A stretch of DNA of 64,000 nucleotides from Telmatactis stephensoni (lineage: Eukaryota > Cnidaria > Anthozoa > Actiniaria > Isophelliidae): positions 1-64,000 of the forward strand of contig JALIZF010001636.1 in assembly GCA_029948255.1 (NCBI GenBank), given 5' to 3'. The notes beneath the pieces were generated by a model. The model was not told where the DNA came from. It did not search any database and saw only the letters and a program-made list of their open reading frames with translations. Within the stretch, counting starts at the first letter, position 1; each line of letters begins with the position of its first letter. Made by a program: the position numbers and the translations under genes. Positions 62,001 through 64,000 of this stretch are shown here, one piece after another.

Positions 62001-64000
62001 AGCTTGACGGAGGCAGACAATAATCAGGAAATATTATTAGCCCAGTCACAGATCAATGAAAAGATATCATTACTTTACTCAACATTGCGCTTATTCAAAT
62101 GATCAATTTGGATCGAGTCGTTCAAAAACATACAGCTTTTTTTTTAGTTTCATCAGCAATAATATTGCACTCGATTTTCTCTGAATATCACATTGTTATT
62201 CTCTCCTCCTACCTATCACGTCAATGTTTTTCGGAAAAAATCAATAACAAACGGGAAAATGTTGAGCTCAAAACAAAAAAAATTGAAACACTAAGGATCT
62301 TTACAAACTTGGTACCTTGTTGCAAAATGGCTTCTCTCAGGTGACATCTTGACTTACGTTTAAGAGAATGTGTATATTGAAGTTTGAGTTTGAATCGGCT
62401 GACGGATAAAATCAAGTTACTTTCGTCAACGTTGTCGGCAGATTATGTTGATGTTAGATCAATCCACGCTCTATGGCTCTCCCACGTTAAAAAATTGATA
62501 TTGATAGTTTCTGTTCCAAAACGTTGAGCATCAAAAGGGTAATTACTCATGGTACGTCGGCTTTGCGGTTGGGATATTTTGATGTTATTATTATTAGCTA
62601 AAAAGCCTTATCCCACGGACTTGAGAGTTTATGAAGCGATAAGACAACTTAAAAAAACTTCTTCAACATCTGCTGTGAAAAATTGATTTGAAAAAAAGGG
62701 TTTTTTTCAATATTTGATGCTTCGATATTGAGCCACAAACTGACAGACTGTAGCTCGTAGACTTGGAAATATATTTGAGTTTTAAAAGACTGAAAATCCA
62801 AGAAAAGAAGTCACTGTTTTTGATGATTCGATAATAAAGTTATATCGATCGACAACACCGAAGAATGATGGGAGTGGCACAGTTTTTTAACAAAAATAAT
62901 AGCCTGTTTACAATTTTGAATAATGTTACCGCATTTTGTTAAAAGCATTTTTACTTACATTGGCAAATTGTGTCATTTAAAGTGAAATAACTAATATAAA
63001 TATAATTTTGAAGCTTTTTTCTCAAAAGAGATTTATACATTAGTATCCTTTAAGAATGCCGAGCAAACTGTATAGATGCTCTGCTCTCTTTAGCTAATTT
63101 CGTTTCAATTATCTCCCGTGTTATTTTCATCCCTTCACTTTTTCATCACGATTTTGATAAGTTCCTCCCGTTTAATACTTTGTAATTGTAGCTGTCGCCA
63201 GCTTGGCGTTTCTCCTGCAGTTCTCTATCAAAGGCCTTCAATATGTGATTATAGCTAGAGGAAGACCCTAATTTGTTCCTAAATTGAGAAAACTCTCGTC
63301 GTGCGGTCAAGCAAATAGCTTAAAACCGCATAGATTAACGACAAAACCACAGCAATTAACTAGTCTTGGGGTTAAAACTATCTTTACTTTACTTTTCGAA
63401 AACTGGGCAATGTTAAGTAGACGTTATAGCAATTAAATACACAGGGATTACCGCCAAACAGTCGAAACACTTAGCTAAAAACTCGAAATCAACAGCCAGT
63501 TTGTTGTAAAGAAAGATGTTTTTACATTCATTGGGCAGTAGTTACTATAAAAGGCTTGATAGATACTTCAATCAAAGCTTTTTAACCGCAGACTAGCCTA
63601 ACCATTAACACATGACACATCATTAGAGTACTCTTTGTCCACGTTAATGTAAACGACGGATTCAAGTAAAAAGGGTATTAAACGATAGTTTCCGTTCGAA
63701 AAACGCCGTCTATATGTAAAAACGCTAAAACAAACTATAATAGAATTAGTTAATGGAATTGGTGCAATGGTCAGCATTTCTCAAAAGGATCGGAATCAAA
63801 AAATATACCAAAGGAGAACTAAGTATGTTGGAGTAGTCAGTTCTTGTCATGTTCGTTTTTAACTGAGATGTATTTTAAAGTTCAATTCTATACTATTTTA
63901 GTCTTTTTCAACGATCGAGATGCAGCACACTGACAAACGTTCTTCTTTTCGTTAAGTGCATCGAAAATGGAGAAAAATGACTGTAGTGTTCAGATTTATC
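59099..64000. other. Gene-free 3' part of the window
   Basis: It is AT-rich, and I see no exon, repeat array or transposon with clear ends. There is a pyrimidine-rich tract (TTTTC/TTTTCC) at about 60395-60535 and a pair of similar AACTGAGC-TCAGTTAAATT-type segments at about 60035-60115. The GPCR promoter should lie in the first few hundred bases. Confidence 0.4.

Overview
The window is animal nuclear DNA, most likely from a cnidarian (a coral or sea anemone). The evidence is intron-rich genes with GT-AG splice sites, secreted FGF-family ligands, a class A GPCR, a BAF-complex HMG-box protein, a metazoan-type STT3B, and many short foldback transposons, tRNA-derived SINEs and a Penelope-like remnant. 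The species was not determined. All multi-exon models were built by hand from splice sites, reading phase and family motifs.

Layout. Positions 1-236 (- strand) hold the first coding exon of a lysosomal alpha-mannosidase. From 5 to 24 kb lies a cluster of three divergent secreted FGF-like genes: FGF-A (5057-9862, +), FGF-B (12599-14137, -) and FGF-C (21856-23619, +). They share one architecture: a 5-6 codon first exon, then intron phases 0, 1, 0. The DNA around them is full of mobile-element debris, including MITEs, tRNA SINEs, a nested foldback and a broken Penelope-like GIY-YIG endonuclease between inverted arms.

From 26.9 to 46.3 kb (- strand) runs a complete 20-exon STT3B, the catalytic subunit of oligosaccharyltransferase (797 aa predicted). 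Its intron 9 is almost wholly one 27-bp minisatellite of about 8.9 kb and about 330 units, with higher-order block structure. The very long open frames there are a product of the repeat (27 = 9 codons) and not genes. Other introns of this gene carry a 17-bp minisatellite split by a MITE, an AAGCA repeat and several foldbacks.

From 49.9 to 56.7 kb (+) is a complete 13-exon SMARCE1/BAF57 (358 aa), head-to-head with STT3B across 3.6 kb. An intronless class A GPCR with aminergic-like TM3 features (57941-59098, -, 385 aa) converges on it. The last 4.9 kb shows no gene I can support.

The STT3B and SMARCE1 gene bodies look CpG-poor with TG/CA decay, while the FGF and GPCR loci keep CpGs. This is the pattern expected if housekeeping gene bodies are methylated in the germ line. 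The strongest points for follow-up are the giant intronic minisatellite and the divergent FGF cluster, whose three members all end in cysteine.
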